In this document: positions 36,400-46,017 of the stretch, piece by piece
Position numbering within the stretch: position 1 is the stretch's first letter
How the letters are laid out: every line of letters begins with the position of its first letter
NCBI GenBank assembly: GCA_023953615.1
Contig: JAMLJH010000002.1
Span: forward strand, 1,444,375 to 1,508,374
Reading direction: 5' to 3'
Length of the DNA stretch: 64,000 bases
From: Verrucomicrobiia bacterium
Lineage (GTDB): Bacteria; Verrucomicrobiota; Verrucomicrobiia; Limisphaerales; JADLHS01
Program-made: the position numbers and the translations under genes
The notes under the pieces: generated by a model
What the model was told of the DNA's origin: nothing
Seen by the model: only the letters and a program-made list of their open reading frames with translations
Databases searched by the model: none

Positions 36400-38490
36400 A
36401 TGCTCCAGCGTCTCGCCAAAATTGCTCGCATGGTTGTCCACAAGAAAATCCGAATTTTACTCCGGTGCGCGATTGGCTGTTTAGCGCTGACCGGATCACT
36501 CCAGGCCCAGCCGATCACCGAATTGAAAGTGATGAGTTTTAACATCTGGGTGAACGGCGGTGATAGTTTGAGCGATTGTATTGAAGCCATCCGCACTTCC
36601 GGCGCGGACCTGGTGGGTTTGCAGGAGTGCAATAACGCTGCCGCCCAAACCATTGCCGATTCGCTTGGCTTTTACGTTTTGCCGGCACCCGGCTGCTCCA
36701 TTGTCAGCCGGTATCCGATCATTATGACGCATTATATCGGCGGTTCGCGGGGCGTGACCGTTCAGCCAAGCCCCGGACAGCGGGTTCACCTTTTCAACTG
36801 CCATCTCGCACCCTATCCCTACGGCCCGTACGCGTTGAACGAGGGACAATCCCAGGCTGCCGTGGTGGAGTTGGAAAATCAAACCCGGTTACCGGCGTTG
36901 AAGCAATTGCTGGCGACGATGCAGTTGATTCTGGATGGTCCCGATCCTTGCTTTTTGACGGGCGACTTCAACGCGCCTTCACACCTCGATTATGCGGACC
37001 TGCCGTGGCCCACGTCCGTTGCGTGCATCAATGCGGGCCTCAAAGATTCCTACCGCGAGTTGTATCCGGACAACCGCCAGTTTCCACCCCAATTTGCCTA
37101 CGACGATCCGGGCGTCACTTGGACTCCCAAACCCGTCAATGAACCCGAGAATGTTTTTGATCGCATTGATTTCGTTTATTACAGCGGGAGCGATGATGGG
37201 GTGACGCCAACGCAATCCGCCGAACTGGACGGACGGAACAGCATCAATCCCTGGCCGTCTGACCATCGAGCGGTACTCACGACTTTTACGCTGACTCCGC
37301 CCTCGCTCCTGGCTCGCGCCAGCCACCCCATCCCGGTGCATCAAGCCACGAACATCATTTCGTATCCTGTGCTCAGTTGGTTGCCCGGCAGTAACGCTAC
37401 AAGTCATCTGGTCTATTGGGGTACGAATGGACCAAGCGAACTCCTCACCAACACCACCGCCACGTTATTGACGACGACCAATCTCGCACCCGGAACGACT
37501 TATTACTGGCGCGTGGATGAAATCACGCCAGAAGGCACGGTGACCGGCGACGTTTGGTCGTTCACCACCAAAATTTCGCTCACCACAACGTACGAATGGA
37601 ATTTCGCCAACGGAGATCTGACTCCGGTTTTGGGCAATGGCACGTTGGCTTATGCGGATGGCGACGCAACGCAGAGCCAAACCACTTTTGGGACCACGGA
37701 CGGAAATCTCGTGCCGCACATCAACGGCCAGCCAGCGGCGTATCTCCACGCGCCGGCATTCGCCGGGGAGAGCAATGGTTATCTGGTCACCTTCACCGAC
37801 AGCGAGCCTAACGGCGGCGGCGCTTATATCAACCAATACACGCTGATCTTCGACGTCCTCCTGCCCGGCAGCATTAACTGGTTTCCATTTTTTAACACCA
37901 ACCCGGCGAACCAAAACGACGCGGATTTCTACGTCAGTGATGAAGGCGCGATCGGGATTGGCGCGATCGGATATTCCGCCTCGGAACTCATCACCGCTGA
38001 CACCTGGTATCGGATCACCTTTGCGGCGGATTTGGCCGCGAAGGTGGTCGCCTACTACGTGAATGGCAACCCGGTCTTTACCGGCACCGCCGTGCTTGAT
38101 GGCCGCCACGCGATTTACTCCAGCTTCGATGCCGGCGCCGATCTACTGCTGTTCAACGAAGGCGATACTTCCGGCATTTACACCCATGAAGTTTATCTCC
38201 GCGGCTTTTGCTTCATTGACCGCACGCTGTCCGCGGCGGAAGTGCAAGCTCTCGGGGGACCGCAGGCCGGCGGCATCATGGTTTCGCGAGCACCCATCAC
38301 TCTTTCCATCGAAACAAATGCATCTCATGTCACGTTGCACTGGACCGGCGGCCCGGGTTTGTACCAACTGCAAACGGCCACCAATTTAACCAATCCTTCG
38401 TGGCAGAACGTCGGCAACCCAAGCAGCGCAACGAGCGCGACCCTTCCCCACACTGCTGAAGCGGCGTATTTCCGCGTGATCAGTCAATAA
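36400..38490 (+). CDS. Secreted endonuclease/exonuclease/phosphatase-family protein with Fn3 and lectin-like domains
   Basis: The product has 696 residues from ATG 36400; ATG 36430, ten codons on, gives the tighter signal peptide (MVVHKKIRILLRCAIGCLAL). The catalytic EEP domain (~35-310) shows MSFNIWVNGG, GLQECNN, LTGDFNAPSHLD, RIDFVYYSG and the closing WPSDHRAV, so the metal and catalytic residues are present. An Fn3-like domain follows (YYWRVDEITPEGTV), then a LamG/concanavalin-like domain (WNFANGDLTP to FCFIDRTLSAAEVQ). A ~50-residue module at the end (YQLQTATNLTNPSWQNVG...YFRVISQ) also occurs in both giant proteins. Export points to extracellular phosphodiester or phosphomonoester cleavage; the substrate is unknown. 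Confidence 0.85.
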   Translation: MLQRLAKIARMVVHKKIRILLRCAIGCLALTGSLQAQPITELKVMSFNIWVNGGDSLSDCIEAIRTSGADLVGLQECNNAAAQTIADSLGFYVLPAPGCSIVSRYPIIMTHYIGGSRGVTVQPSPGQRVHLFNCHLAPYPYGPYALNEGQSQAAVVELENQTRLPALKQLLATMQLILDGPDPCFLTGDFNAPSHLDYADLPWPTSVACINAGLKDSYRELYPDNRQFPPQFAYDDPGVTWTPKPVNEPENVFDRIDFVYYSGSDDGVTPTQSAELDGRNSINPWPSDHRAVLTTFTLTPPSLLARASHPIPVHQATNIISYPVLSWLPGSNATSHLVYWGTNGPSELLTNTTATLLTTTNLAPGTTYYWRVDEITPEGTVTGDVWSFTTKISLTTTYEWNFANGDLTPVLGNGTLAYADGDATQSQTTFGTTDGNLVPHINGQPAAYLHAPAFAGESNGYLVTFTDSEPNGGGAYINQYTLIFDVLLPGSINWFPFFNTNPANQNDADFYVSDEGAIGIGAIGYSASELITADTWYRITFAADLAAKVVAYYVNGNPVFTGTAVLDGRHAIYSSFDAGADLLLFNEGDTSGIYTHEVYLRGFCFIDRTLSAAEVQALGGPQAGGIMVSRAPITLSIETNASHVTLHWTGGPGLYQLQTATNLTNPSWQNVGNPSSATSATLPHTAEAAYFRVISQ

Positions 38491-38498
38491 CCGCCAAA

Positions 38499-38571
38499 CG
38501 CGCAACGGGGCGGTCGAAGTGAAATTGCGCTTTCCGGCCACTCGTGCAGTGCAAACCCGCAACGTTGCGCG
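38499..38571. repeat. Inverted repeat between convergent genes
   Basis: CGCGCAACG (38499-38507) and its exact reverse complement CGTTGCGCG (38563-38571) flank 55 nt, in the 94-bp gap between the stops of the phosphatase-family gene and the DASS transporter. No T-tract follows on either strand. It may act as a weak bidirectional 3'-end structure. Confidence 0.35.
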
Positions 38572-38584
38572 CCAGCTTTAACGG

Positions 38585-40114
38585 CTACCGCAGTACCAGC
38601 GGCAACAGCCAGTGGCAGACCACGATGATCGCTCCGATGCCGAAAAGATCGAGCACCAGGCCGTAACGCACCATTTTCAGCAACGGCACGCAACCGCTGC
38701 CAAAGACAATCGCGTTGGGCGGGGTGGAAACCGGCAGCATGAAAGCCAGTGACGCGCCCAAACATGCCGCCAAAGCCGGTGGCACGGGATTAACTTGCGC
38801 CGCTTCCGCCACCGCAATCGCCACCGGCACCACCATGTTGGCCGTGGCCGTATTCGAGGTCGTCTCGGTGAGGAACACCCCAATGATCGCGAACAACACC
38901 ACCAGCCCGAATGATGACTGCACATGAAACCGCATCGCCAAACTCTCCCCGGCCCAACGGGCCAGACCGGTATTGAACATCGCTTCGCCCAAGGCCAGTC
39001 CGCCACCGAAGAGCAGAATGGTTCCCCAATCAATCCGCCGCGCTTGCGCCCAACCCAATGTGAATTCGCCGCGTCGGAAATTGACGGGCAACACAAACAA
39101 CAGGATCGCCCCCAGCAACGCCGCGCCCGCCTCCGGCAGATGCCGCTCCAGCCATTTGAACAGCGGAGCGTTCACCCCGGCCACGGCGGCGACCGCGCCC
39201 GGCAGCAACCACAAGACCACCGTTACCACGAAGGCAATCAGAACATTGCGCTCGCCGCGAGATAGCGGTCCCAATTTGGCGCGTTCCCGCTCGATCCAGG
39301 CGGTGCTTTCACCCAGCCAGTCGTTCTCCGCCCGGCAAACCCAATTCAAATAAATTCCCAATCCGATCAATAACACCAGCGCCAGCGGCACCCCAAAGGC
39401 CATCCATTGGAAAAACGTCAGTTTGAAACCGACGCTTTTTTCCAGAAAACCGATGGCGATCAAATTCGGCGGCGTGCCCACCGGAGTCGCCATCCCTCCA
39501 ATCGAGGCCGCAAATGCCGTCGCCAGCATCAACCCCGTGCCAAACTTCAGATCGGTCAAACGAACCTCGTGCCCTTCACGTTCGGATTGGCGGCGCGCCA
39601 TTTCGCCGAGAATCGCCAGCCCAATCGGCAGCATCATGGCTGCGGCGGTGGTGTTGGAAATCCACATCGAGAGCAATCCGACGATTCCCGCAAACGCCCA
39701 CAAAATCCGGCTGGGACGCCGCCCCACCCACGGCAGGCTTAGAATGCCAAACGCAATGCGCCGGTTCAGCCCATGATGCAACACTCCCTCAGCCAGCAGA
39801 AAGCTCCCCAGAAACAAAAAGATGATCGGATGCCCAAAACTCTTGAACATCTCCTTGTCAGTACCGATGCCGCACACCACGCAAAGCGCCGGCCCGAGCA
39901 AAGCGGTTACCGCCAACGGAATGGCTTCCGTCAACCAAAGCGTGACCACCAAGCCAAACACCGCCAACAACCGGTGCGCTTCCACGCTCAAACCGGAAAT
40001 TGGCAAAAACCACAGCACCCCAAAAACCAGCGGCGCCACAAACAATCCAGCCCGCCGGCGCCAGAAATCAAATCCGTCGCCAGACGCTGCTGGGGAAAAT
40101 TCCGCATCACTCAT
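38585..40114 (-). CDS. DASS/SLC13-family anion symporter
   Basis: The product has 509 residues and about a dozen membrane segments. The two halves each carry the DASS signature Ser-Asn-Thr (ISNTTAAAMM and TSNTATANM) and a matching TPPN loop (VGTPPNLIA and VSTPPNAIV), which form the sodium and substrate sites. The family imports dicarboxylates such as succinate, citrate or sulfate with sodium. The frame is open to 40375, but ATG 40114 (MSDAEFSPAA) starts at a normal distance from the first helix. It is divergent from the epimerase-family gene. Confidence 0.92.
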   Translation of the reverse strand: MSDAEFSPAASGDGFDFWRRRAGLFVAPLVFGVLWFLPISGLSVEAHRLLAVFGLVVTLWLTEAIPLAVTALLGPALCVVCGIGTDKEMFKSFGHPIIFLFLGSFLLAEGVLHHGLNRRIAFGILSLPWVGRRPSRILWAFAGIVGLLSMWISNTTAAAMMLPIGLAILGEMARRQSEREGHEVRLTDLKFGTGLMLATAFAASIGGMATPVGTPPNLIAIGFLEKSVGFKLTFFQWMAFGVPLALVLLIGLGIYLNWVCRAENDWLGESTAWIERERAKLGPLSRGERNVLIAFVVTVVLWLLPGAVAAVAGVNAPLFKWLERHLPEAGAALLGAILLFVLPVNFRRGEFTLGWAQARRIDWGTILLFGGGLALGEAMFNTGLARWAGESLAMRFHVQSSFGLVVLFAIIGVFLTETTSNTATANMVVPVAIAVAEAAQVNPVPPALAACLGASLAFMLPVSTPPNAIVFGSGCVPLLKMVRYGLVLDLFGIGAIIVVCHWLLPLVLR

Positions 40115-40268
40115 CCAATTAAACCGTGTTGTTTTACCGGACTGACCTCCGGGCTGAAAGTTGAAAACGCCAGCCGCGCAAAATAAATCCGGCTCCATCA
40201 GGCGACCGCTTGGCCCAACCGGCCCTGTCCGCTTGTATTCACCAGCCGCAACGCTATGCTCACTCGCG

Positions 40269-41534
40269 ATGAAATTGCCCGTTGCTTTGCTGTGGTTCGC
40301 TGGCGTTGTTTCGCTTGGCGCGGCGCCGTTGGAACAACACGCCGCCGCGTATCGCGAGCAACTCACGCATCGCACCCTGCCCTATTGGCTGGCCAAACTG
40401 GACCACACCAATGGCGGTTTTCTACTCGGCGACGACGCGATCAAAGGCGCAACGGATTCGACGGAAAAACAACTGGTATCCCAGGCGCGCATGGTCTGGA
40501 CGTTTGCCCACCTGCACTGGCAGGGATTGGCTGACGCCAACGACGCCAGCCGCGCGGCGGCATGGAATGGCTATCGTTTTCTCACCAATCACTTTCTGGA
40601 CACCACGCACGGGGGTTACTTCTGGAAGACGGATGCCGCGGGACGCGTCATTGACGATCGCAAACTGCTCTATGGCGAGGCGTTCGTGCTCTACGCCTTT
40701 GCGGAATTGCATCGCGCCACCAAAGCGCCGGAGCCGCTGGCTGAAGCTTTGCGGTTATATCGCGTGATTCAACAACGCGCGCACGATGCGCAACATCAGG
40801 GCTGGCATGAACATTTCACGCGCGACTGGCAACCGCTTCCGGATCGTGACCCCAACGCCATCGTCGAAATTGCGGGTCTTAAAAGCGCCAACACCCATTT
40901 GCATCTGCAGGAGGCGTTCGCGGAATTGTATGACGTCACGCACGATCCCGAAGTGAAGCGCAGCCTCATCGAGGCGTTGACGATCAACCAGCGTTATTTC
41001 TATCCCCCGGACGCCGGCCAAAGTTGTTTCCATCGGCAACCGGATTGGCGCGCCGTCACCGATCCGCGCAGCGCCGGACTTTCCTACGGACACAACGTCG
41101 AGTTTGCCTGGTTGATGCTGCGCGCCGACACCGTCCTCGGAGCTCGCCCCGCCTGGACACATTTCTACGCGCATTTGGACCATGCGCTCGCCCACGGTTA
41201 CGACCACGAACGCGGCGGGCTTTACCATCGCGGCGTGAGCGATGAACCCGCCAACGATCAGGATAAAATCTGGTGGGTGCAGGCGGAACTGCTCGCCGCC
41301 CTGACCGATGCGTTGCGTCATCAGGAAAATGCCGCCTACCGCGAGGCGCTGGACCAACTCATCCACTTCATCAACGCCCATCAAACCGATGCGCGGACCG
41401 GCATCTGGCTGGACACCGTAAGCGCCGACGGTCAGCCTAAACGCACCGGTCTGGCGCACGCCTGGAAAGCCAATTACCACGATGTGCGCGCCTTGGTTAA
41501 GTTCATCAACGCCTTTGCGCCCGAACCGCATTGA
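40269..41534 (+). CDS. Exported N-acylglucosamine 2-epimerase-family protein
   Basis: The product has 421 residues. A signal peptide (MKLPVALLWFAGVVSLGAA) precedes an (alpha/alpha)6-barrel of the AGE/cellobiose-2-epimerase family. Visible blocks are THGGYFWKTDAAG, LLYGEAFVLYAFAE, SANTHLHLQEAFAELY, LSYGHNVEFAWLML and KIWWVQAELLAAL; the conserved histidines expected for the two-base mechanism are present. AGE/CE enzymes are usually cytoplasmic and epimerise at C2 of sugar reducing ends. A signal peptide puts this one in the periplasm, so it may act on oligosaccharides or be a related hydrolase. The amidase gene follows after 60 nt. Confidence 0.85.
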   Translation: MKLPVALLWFAGVVSLGAAPLEQHAAAYREQLTHRTLPYWLAKLDHTNGGFLLGDDAIKGATDSTEKQLVSQARMVWTFAHLHWQGLADANDASRAAAWNGYRFLTNHFLDTTHGGYFWKTDAAGRVIDDRKLLYGEAFVLYAFAELHRATKAPEPLAEALRLYRVIQQRAHDAQHQGWHEHFTRDWQPLPDRDPNAIVEIAGLKSANTHLHLQEAFAELYDVTHDPEVKRSLIEALTINQRYFYPPDAGQSCFHRQPDWRAVTDPRSAGLSYGHNVEFAWLMLRADTVLGARPAWTHFYAHLDHALAHGYDHERGGLYHRGVSDEPANDQDKIWWVQAELLAALTDALRHQENAAYREALDQLIHFINAHQTDARTGIWLDTVSADGQPKRTGLAHAWKANYHDVRALVKFINAFAPEPH

Positions 41535-41594
41535 AGCGCGCAAACAGCCGTTTGGACGTTGCCAGTCACTTGGGTTTTGCGTCAGTATCGAATC

Positions 41595-43238
41595 ATGCGC
41601 GTAAGCATTTTCATCATGACTTTCTGTTTACCCATCGCCGCACTTTCCCAAACCAACCATCACTCGATCACCACCAACGACGCGCACCGCGCCGCGGCCT
41701 TGTTCAGCCTCGATTTTTCCGATGTCGAGATCGAAATGCTCCGTCCTGGATTGGAAGCACAGCGGCGCAACTACGAGGCGATGCGCCAGTTGCCGCTCTC
41801 AAACGGCGTCCCGCCCGCCCTCCAGTTCAATCCCCTGCCCGTCGGCTTCAAACTGGAAACCACGCGCAAAAAGTTTCGGCCCGCACCCCTGCCTAAAATC
41901 AAACGCCCGCAAAATTTGGACGACCTGGCGTTCTACTCCATCGCCGAACTGGCGGCGCTGATCAAATCCCGCCAGCTCACCTCCGTGGAACTCGCCGGGT
42001 TTTATCTCGAACGACTGAAACGGATCGGGCCGAAGCTGGAATGTGTCGTCACGCTCACCGAAACGCTGGCGCTGCGGCAGGCGCAGCGAGCCGATCGGGA
42101 AATCGCGGCGGGCAACTGGCGCGGACCGCTGCACGGCATCCCGTATGGCGCCAAGGATTTGTTTGCCACCAAAGGCATCGCCACCACCTGGGGCGCCGCG
42201 CCTTACACGAACCAGGTTTTTGATTTTGACGCCACCGTCATCCAACGCCTGGAAGCAGCCGGCGCCGTGTTGATTGCCAAAACCACCATGGGCGAACTGG
42301 CCATGGGCGAAACGTGGTTCGGCGGAGTGACGCGCAATCCGTGGAATCTCAAGCAAGGTTCAAGCGGTAGTTCCGCTGGATCGGCGGCCGGTACCGCCGC
42401 TGGTTTGTTTGCGTTCGGCATCGGCACGGAAACCTACGGCTCGATTCTTTCGCCCGCCAGTCGCTGCGGCGTCACCGGCTTGCGCCCGACCTATGGCCGC
42501 GTCAGCCGTGCGGGCGCCATGACCCTGAGCTGGAGCATGGATAAGATCGGACCGATTTGCCGCACCGTCGAAGATTGCGCCCTCGTACTCAACGCCATTC
42601 AAGGGCCGGACGACGCTGATCAAACCGTGCGCGACGTCCCGTTCAATTACGACGCGCGTCTCGACGTGAAAAAACTTCGCGTTGGCTACCTGCAAACCCT
42701 TTTCGAAACCAAGCAAGGTGACGGCCGACAAAACGACGATGCCGCGTTGGCCGTATTGCGTAAACTCGGAGTGAACCTGCAACCGGTGCAATTCCCGGAA
42801 TATCCACTGAGCAACATTTCGTTTCTACTTTCCACGGAAGCCGCGGCCGCCTTCGATGAATTAACCTTGAGCGACCAGGACGACTGGCTGCGTCAACAAA
42901 CCGCCGATGCCTGGCCCAACACCTTTCGCGAACGCCGCTTTGTTCCCGCCGTCGAATACCTGCGCGCCCAACGCATCCGCTGGCTGCTGATTCAAGATAT
43001 GGCCAAAGCGTTCGAACCGTTCGACGTCATCCTCGCTCCCTCGGGTGCCGGGATGACGGTACTGCTGGGAAATCTGACCGGACACCCTTGCTTGGTCGCG
43101 CCGAACGGATTCACATCGGCCGGCGCGCCCACCAGCATTTACTTTCTGGGCAAGCTCTTTGGCGAAGCCGAACTGCTATCGCTTGCCAAAAACTATCAAG
43201 ACGCCACCGACCACCACCGCCAACACCCCAAGCTGTGA
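41595..43238 (+). CDS. Exported amidase (amidase-signature family)
   Basis: The product has 547 residues. A signal peptide (MRVSIFIMTFCLPIAALSQ) is followed by ~85 residues not typical of the family, then the amidase domain. The Ser-cisSer-Lys triad is visible: Lys in PYGAKDLFATKG, the cis-Ser region in QGSSGSSAGSAAG, and the nucleophile Ser in TYGSILSPASRCGVTGLRPT. These enzymes hydrolyse amide bonds; the GatA subunit is the best-known relative, but export rules out a GatCAB role. TTG 41559 is an in-frame alternative start; ATG 41595 fits the signal peptide. It follows the epimerase-family gene in the same direction. Confidence 0.88.
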   Translation: MRVSIFIMTFCLPIAALSQTNHHSITTNDAHRAAALFSLDFSDVEIEMLRPGLEAQRRNYEAMRQLPLSNGVPPALQFNPLPVGFKLETTRKKFRPAPLPKIKRPQNLDDLAFYSIAELAALIKSRQLTSVELAGFYLERLKRIGPKLECVVTLTETLALRQAQRADREIAAGNWRGPLHGIPYGAKDLFATKGIATTWGAAPYTNQVFDFDATVIQRLEAAGAVLIAKTTMGELAMGETWFGGVTRNPWNLKQGSSGSSAGSAAGTAAGLFAFGIGTETYGSILSPASRCGVTGLRPTYGRVSRAGAMTLSWSMDKIGPICRTVEDCALVLNAIQGPDDADQTVRDVPFNYDARLDVKKLRVGYLQTLFETKQGDGRQNDDAALAVLRKLGVNLQPVQFPEYPLSNISFLLSTEAAAAFDELTLSDQDDWLRQQTADAWPNTFRERRFVPAVEYLRAQRIRWLLIQDMAKAFEPFDVILAPSGAGMTVLLGNLTGHPCLVAPNGFTSAGAPTSIYFLGKLFGEAELLSLAKNYQDATDHHRQHPKL

Positions 43239-43373
43239 TTTCCGCGACGCTCCTCGTGTGACGGGTCACGAAATCAAATTCAGCGTTCCAATAGCGTCTG
43301 GACAATTCTAAAGCGAACAGTAAGTTCGACTGACTTCAATCGTCGCCACCGCTCAGGCGATGCGTCATTGCCG

Positions 43374-45563
43374 TTAAAACTGGATCGTCAACTCGCGCGG
43401 CTGGGTGTCGTTGGCAAAGTGAATCCACAACAAGCCTTCCTTGGCTGAATGGGAATAGTTCAAAGTCGCCCCGACATCGAAGCGGACCATGCGGGGCGGC
43501 TTGGCGGCGCGAAGAAGCAAAACCGCAGGGGTATTTCCCACGCCTTCCACCGCCAACGTCATGGCGGCATCGGTCTGACTTTGGAGCAATGCTTTGCATC
43601 CGGAGGCGATGAGGCGCGGCACTTGGTCGCGCTCGCCTTCCAGGTCGCGCAGGAAAAATCGGCTGCCGGGTTTTACTTCGATGCTGGTTTGCACTTGCAA
43701 CTCAGGATCAAACAAATTCACAAAGCGTCCGCGCAGTTGTTTTGGTTCGGCAGCGATGGATTCGTCCAAACCGGCAGCGATCACGTACGGGCCGCGCCGG
43801 AGTTGCAGGTAATTGGTTTCACGCCACTTCAATCCGGCGGACTTCGCCGCGCGCTGGGTCAGTTGAATCACGGGTTCATCACCGTGGTCGGATTTGGCGA
43901 GCTGCACCGGATTTTCCCGCAGCCAGAACACTTCGCCCTCTCCGTGCCGCCAATTCAGCGGTCGCATCGCCGTGACCGTCGCGTTCGTGGCTTTGAAACC
44001 CAGTTGAGCGAACAGATGTTCCCTCGGGGTGGCGTAGTGGTTGCCATCGGTGTTCCACCAATCGCGCACGGCGTGATACGGATCGGAATCATCATCACAA
44101 ACAATTAGTCGCCCACCCTGTTTGACCCAATCCGCCAGTGCGGTGTGGACGTCCGCAGACAGCGGTTTCATACCGTGATAGGTGAGCCAGAGCACCCGGA
44201 AGTCTTTCAAGTAATGCGGCACGGTGACGTTTTCCAATTGCACCGGCGCGACTGGAATCCCGCGCTTCAACAGCGGCAGCGCGAGTCCGTAAATTTCGCT
44301 CAGATGCGGATCGCCCGGCTGCGGATCGCCCCGTTGAAACATGAGCGAGTCACTCACCATTACGCCCACTCCGGTCGTGCCGCAATCCCACTCGATGCGC
44401 TCCTGTTGCATGTCGTTCAGCGCGTTGAACACGACCTGGAGTTCGGTGGCGTAGGCGGGCGGGATGGATTGACGCTGATCGTCCGGCACGCCGTGCGGAT
44501 AACGACCGCGAAACACACGCTCGGGCCACGGCGCCACTTCGTACTGCCAAACGTCAGGTTGCAACAGGGAGGCGACCAGCGTGGATTCCCAGTTCCGCTG
44601 GTAATCGTTCCAGTCGTGATTGGGATTATCCTCGATCGGATCGTTCAAATACCACACCGTGCGCCCCGTGGCGCGAACCAGATTTTGCATCGCTCCGTAT
44701 TCGAGGAACGCGGTTTCAAAAGTGCGTTCGCGTAATTGACCACGAAACAGATTCGGCGTGCGCGAGGTGCCGGTCCAGACCTGCGCAATGTAACCGTCAC
44801 AGCCATTCAGCCGCGCGAGCGATGATTCCGGACTGACAATGCGCCAATGCGCGTAGTTCAACAGACTGTGCGTCGGCACGTAACAACGCACGTGGCGACC
44901 GGTGCGGCGATTAAAATCCTGCACGTAATCGAACACCTGCTGCAACGCGCGCCGGTAGAGAAAATACTTGAGTTTGGAAGCGCGCCATTGTGCGTCCACC
45001 GAAGCGTGCGGCGGTTGCCAGGCTTCATCGTAGTAAGCGCGCCACTCGCGTTGAAACCCCTCCGAATAGCCGCCGCGCACCCAGAACTCCGGCTCCTCCA
45101 GATGAATGGCTTCCGCGCCCGCGTCCAACGCGCGCTGCACGCCCACGCAGAGGAACTTGCCAAAGTTCGTTCCGGGCGACATGTAGTACACATCGCCACC
45201 GTGGCTGATCTTTTGACCGTTGCGTTCCGTCTGCGCTTCGTCCTCGTGATTGATGCCATCGAAACGTCCGTAGAGGTAATCCTGATAATTACCCCAGGAA
45301 ACGCCGGTCATCACGTGCAAACGGTAGCCGCGCTCGCGCCAGGTTTGCAGGCGATTGGGCAACTGCGGATCAATGCCGTAAACGATCGCTACATCCGAAC
45401 GCAGATTACCAAACCCACTCCACGCTTCGGCCGTCTGAAAACAGGTGCGTTCCCGGTCTTGATTGGAGTCCAAGGGAAACGCGGGGGGATTGGTCGCGCT
45501 CCGGCCCACTACCAGCCCCAGCGCCACCAACAAAAAAGTCAGAATGAACTTGAAGGTCCGCAT
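43374..45563 (-). CDS. Secreted TIM-barrel/GATase-like protein, putative glycosidase-related
   Basis: The product has 729 residues with a signal peptide (FILTFLLVALGLVVGRSA). Residues ~50-370 read like a TIM barrel: AEAIHLEEPEFWVRGGYS, YVPTHSLLNYAHWRIVSPE, TVWYLNDPIEDNPNHDWNDY. The carboxyl after HLEEPEF is a candidate catalytic acid. Residues ~390-560 resemble the class-I glutamine-amidotransferase-like domain found in GH42 and related proteins (VLWLTYHGMKPL, WVKQGGRLIVCDDDSDPYHAV). A beta-sandwich tail follows. The layout fits a GH42-like or unclassified glycosidase, but no family-defining motif was recognised. It is convergent with the amidase gene. Confidence 0.6.
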   Translation of the reverse strand: MRTFKFILTFLLVALGLVVGRSATNPPAFPLDSNQDRERTCFQTAEAWSGFGNLRSDVAIVYGIDPQLPNRLQTWRERGYRLHVMTGVSWGNYQDYLYGRFDGINHEDEAQTERNGQKISHGGDVYYMSPGTNFGKFLCVGVQRALDAGAEAIHLEEPEFWVRGGYSEGFQREWRAYYDEAWQPPHASVDAQWRASKLKYFLYRRALQQVFDYVQDFNRRTGRHVRCYVPTHSLLNYAHWRIVSPESSLARLNGCDGYIAQVWTGTSRTPNLFRGQLRERTFETAFLEYGAMQNLVRATGRTVWYLNDPIEDNPNHDWNDYQRNWESTLVASLLQPDVWQYEVAPWPERVFRGRYPHGVPDDQRQSIPPAYATELQVVFNALNDMQQERIEWDCGTTGVGVMVSDSLMFQRGDPQPGDPHLSEIYGLALPLLKRGIPVAPVQLENVTVPHYLKDFRVLWLTYHGMKPLSADVHTALADWVKQGGRLIVCDDDSDPYHAVRDWWNTDGNHYATPREHLFAQLGFKATNATVTAMRPLNWRHGEGEVFWLRENPVQLAKSDHGDEPVIQLTQRAAKSAGLKWRETNYLQLRRGPYVIAAGLDESIAAEPKQLRGRFVNLFDPELQVQTSIEVKPGSRFFLRDLEGERDQVPRLIASGCKALLQSQTDAAMTLAVEGVGNTPAVLLLRAAKPPRMVRFDVGATLNYSHSAKEGLLWIHFANDTQPRELTIQF

Positions 45564-45678
45564 ATTTCGTTTTGCTCTACTTGTTGCCGTTGATTAAAGA
45601 GGATCTGCTTTCACAGATAAACCTCATAATTGAATCCCCAACCGATCCGACACCTCGGGTTGTATCTGGAAACAGTCC

Positions 45679-45982
45679 GTTCACGACCGCAACAAATCGT
45701 CACGGACAGAGTGCCGCATTGCCAACGCCTCGTGACTCTGCGTCTCTCTGATTAAATCAAACGCACCGCCTGAAGGCGGAACTACGAACATTCCTGTCGC
45801 TCGTAGTCCTGCCTTTAGGCAGATTGAACTTTCCCTTGCTGTTTGTAGTCCCGGCTTTAGCCGGAACAAGCTGTTCATGATCACGACAAATCGTCGAGAA
45901 CAGAAACACCGCATTGCCAACGCCGTGACTCTGCGTCTCTCTGACTAAATCAAACGCACCGCCTAAAGATGAAACTACAAGC
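45679..45982. repeat. Diverged direct repeat of about 110 bp (two copies)
   Basis: 45679-45789 and 45871-45982 align along their length. Each contains GCATTGCCAACGC, GTGACTCTGCGTCTCTCTGA and TAAATCAAACGCACCGCCT in the same order and spacing (offset about 192-195 nt). The second copy has lost the palindromic end (GCCTAAAGATGAAACTAC for GCCTGAAGGCGGAACTAC). Confidence 0.7.
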
Positions 45983-46017
45983 AGAACGCACAGAACACAT
46001 CCGCCGCCTGAAGGCGG
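45766..46017. repeat. Four short hairpin repeats of the GTAGTYC-NGCC type
   Basis: CCGCCT-ga-AGGCGG (45766-45779), CTGCCT-tt-AGGCAG (45809-45822), CCGGCT-tt-AGCCGG (45851-45864) and CCGCCT-ga-AGGCGG (46004-46017) are each flanked by GTAGT(C/T)C or its reverse complement GAACTAC. The stems differ but stay paired (compensatory changes), so they behave as one structured dispersed-repeat family, in both orientations. Confidence 0.75.

Noticed and set aside
43239..43373. GTGAC-gg-GTCAC as a terminator between the amidase and TIM-barrel genes.
   Set aside because: The stem is 5 bp with a 2-nt loop and no T-tract, too weak to support.
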